From contig QMSS01000095.1 of assembly GCA_003649715.1 (NCBI GenBank), positions 1-5,673 on the forward strand: DNA of 5,673 nt, written 5' to 3'. Position 1 is the first letter of the stretch; the number at the start of each line of letters is the position of its first letter. Positions 4,553 through 5,673 of the stretch are shown here, in pieces. A program made the position numbers and the translations under genes. A model generated the notes under the pieces. It was not told where the DNA came from. It ran no database searches and saw nothing but the letters and a program-made list of their open reading frames with translations. The DNA comes from Thermoplasmata archaeon. GTDB taxonomy: Archaea; Thermoplasmatota; E2; DHVEG-1.

Positions 4553-5673
4553 TAATTCTTGTAGTTTCTCCATCAGTATTTCTGCAGGTATGTCTGGTAG
4601 TGATATGAGCTGTGTTGTACCTACCTGTCCCCGCCCTGAGAGTTTGATGTCTATGAAACCCGCGTTTTGTAGTTCTTTTAGATAGCTCCAAAACATGGTA
4701 TGTGCCCTTGGTTTTTCATTGTATTCCTCGCAGGTTATAGCATATGTTTTTTCCACCATTCCTGTATTTGTATATGCTGTGTCATCTTTTTTTAATCGTT
4801 TAGCTATAGAGAGAAGTGTTAGGAGTTGATGCCTACCGAGATTTTTTAGTTTTGTTTCAGTTACAACCGAGTATGTCTCTGCTTTTGCAGCACGTACATG
4901 CTCTGGTACTACAAGTAGGGTGTGTTGTTGATCTGCATACATACCGGCTTTCCAGAGAAGTTCTATAGCAAAACGTGCATCACCCCATTCAGATGATATG
5001 TCAGCTATGAGATGTATGCTGTCCTCTGATACTGTGCCTCTGTGGAATGCTAGTTCTACACGTTGTTTGATGATGTCGTATAGCTGTTCTCGACTGTATC
5101 TGTCTAATAGTAGTATGTTGCTTCTTCTGAATGTGCTTAGGGCAGATGGTTCAAGCATGGACATAACGTCTCTCTGTGAGATCATTATGATGGAGATGGG
5201 ATTGCCAGTTCCTATTTTTTCATCAGTGAATCTAGTTAGATTGTATATGAGGCTGGAACCACTTTTTCTAAGTAAAGCATCGGCCTCATCTAATACAAGT
5301 AATAGCTGTGCTTCTCTACGTTGCAGATGTTTATTAAGTATCTGCAGCATTTCCTGTACTGAAAAACCACGGTCTGGGAAACGTGGGTCAAAATGGTTTA
5401 GTATTCCCAGCAGAGCCATTGCATCTGTTGAACGTTTTCTGCAGTTGATATGAACGTATTCTATGATTTTTCCTTGTTTACGTGCTATATCAACCATGGA
5501 GTTGCAAAACTTTTTTGCAACAACAGTTTTACCTGTTCCAACAGGTCCTTTTATGACAGCGTTTTGAGAGATGTTGCCGAGCAATGGTTTGAATATCTGA
5601 GCGAGTCTACGGAGTTGATCGTCTCGATGAGGTAGTTTTTCAGGTATATAATCAAAATCAAGTGCAGATGGAT
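4544..5673 (-). CDS. Orc1/Cdc6-family AAA+ replication initiator (N-terminus outside window)
   Basis: This AAA+ ATPase of the archaeal Orc1/Cdc6 family (COG1474) binds origin DNA and helps load the MCM helicase. The frame stays open to the right edge, giving 375 visible residues counted from the codon at 5671-5669. They begin PSALDFDYIPEKLPHRDDQL, the family's N-terminal motif. A TTG at 5584 inside the frame is not the start. Visible parts are Walker A GPVGTGKT (42-49), Walker B LLLVLDEAD (123-131), sensor-1 region IIMISQRD (161-168), a possible arginine finger in STFRRSN (179-185), sensor 2 GDAR (230-233), and a C-terminal winged helix (about 275-360) ending in the wing motif SGRGQVGTT (345-353). 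The usual ISND of sensor 1 reads ISQRD. A full protein is normally about 390-420 aa, so probably only 15-40 residues are missing. Which paralog it is (origin-active or accessory) cannot be told. Confidence 0.9.
   Translation of the reverse strand, partial: PSALDFDYIPEKLPHRDDQLRRLAQIFKPLLGNISQNAVIKGPVGTGKTVVAKKFCNSMVDIARKQGKIIEYVHINCRKRSTDAMALLGILNHFDPRFPDRGFSVQEMLQILNKHLQRREAQLLLVLDEADALLRKSGSSLIYNLTRFTDEKIGTGNPISIIMISQRDVMSMLEPSALSTFRRSNILLLDRYSREQLYDIIKQRVELAFHRGTVSEDSIHLIADISSEWGDARFAIELLWKAGMYADQQHTLLVVPEHVRAAKAETYSVVTETKLKNLGRHQLLTLLSIAKRLKKDDTAYTNTGMVEKTYAITCEEYNEKPRAHTMFWSYLKELQNAGFIDIKLSGRGQVGTTQLISLPDIPAEILMEKLQELLK

Noticed and set aside
4998..5453. Plus-strand open frame of 151 codons antisense to the Orc1/Cdc6 gene
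   Set aside because: Its Ser/Leu/Met/Cys-rich composition is typical of antisense reading, and the opposite strand has an unbroken AAA+ domain with all motifs.
5582..5584. TTG as start codon of the Orc1/Cdc6 gene
   Set aside because: Upstream codons to the window edge stay open and encode the conserved N-terminal family motif, so this TTG is an internal Leu.

Overview
The window looks like part of a low-GC archaeal chromosome. The main evidence is an Orc1/Cdc6-type initiator at the right edge, together with GGTGAT/GGAGATGA-type ribosome binding sites, TTG start use, and T-tract rather than hairpin 3' ends. Histidine-degradation genes beside such an initiator suggest a Thermoplasmata-like euryarchaeon. 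That lineage guess is an inference; no rRNA or other phylogenetic marker is present.

Left edge (1-326): the tail of a transposase, probably IS630-like, ends at 118 inside a GTGTCC direct repeat that may be the terminal repeat of the element. An AT-rich spacer with no convincing gene follows. A small two-helix membrane protein of unknown function (327-755, +) comes next. It is separated from the next gene by a T/A-tract spacer suited to terminating both converging transcripts.

Centre (857-3744): this is a histidine-catabolism block. hutI (imidazolonepropionase) is on the minus strand and is divergent from ftcD (glutamate formiminotransferase), which is tightly coupled to fchA (formimidoyl-THF cyclodeaminase). 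HutI makes N-formimino-glutamate, FtcD moves the formimino group to tetrahydrofolate and releases glutamate, and FchA releases ammonia to leave 5,10-methenyl-THF. The last two steps are two separate proteins here, whereas in animals they are one fused FTCD protein. hutH and hutU, needed for the first two steps, are not in the window. The 68-bp hutI/ftcD intergenic region should hold both promoters. Start positions were revised using ribosome binding sites and family alignment: hutI to ATG 2116 and ftcD to TTG 2185.

Right (3833-5673): a HhH-GPD DNA glycosylase of the MagIII/COG2231 type (Glu in place of the endonuclease III lyase Lys, four-Cys Fe-S motif) converges on and overlaps by 9 bp the Orc1/Cdc6-family gene. 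The Orc1/Cdc6 reading frame remains open through the right edge, so its N-terminus and any adjacent replication origin lie outside the window.

I see no CRISPR array, tRNA, rRNA or defence system, and no convincing new multi-gene system. The items most worth a second look are the unknown membrane protein, the transposon end, the glycosylase subtype and the Orc1/Cdc6 paralog with an unusual sensor-1.
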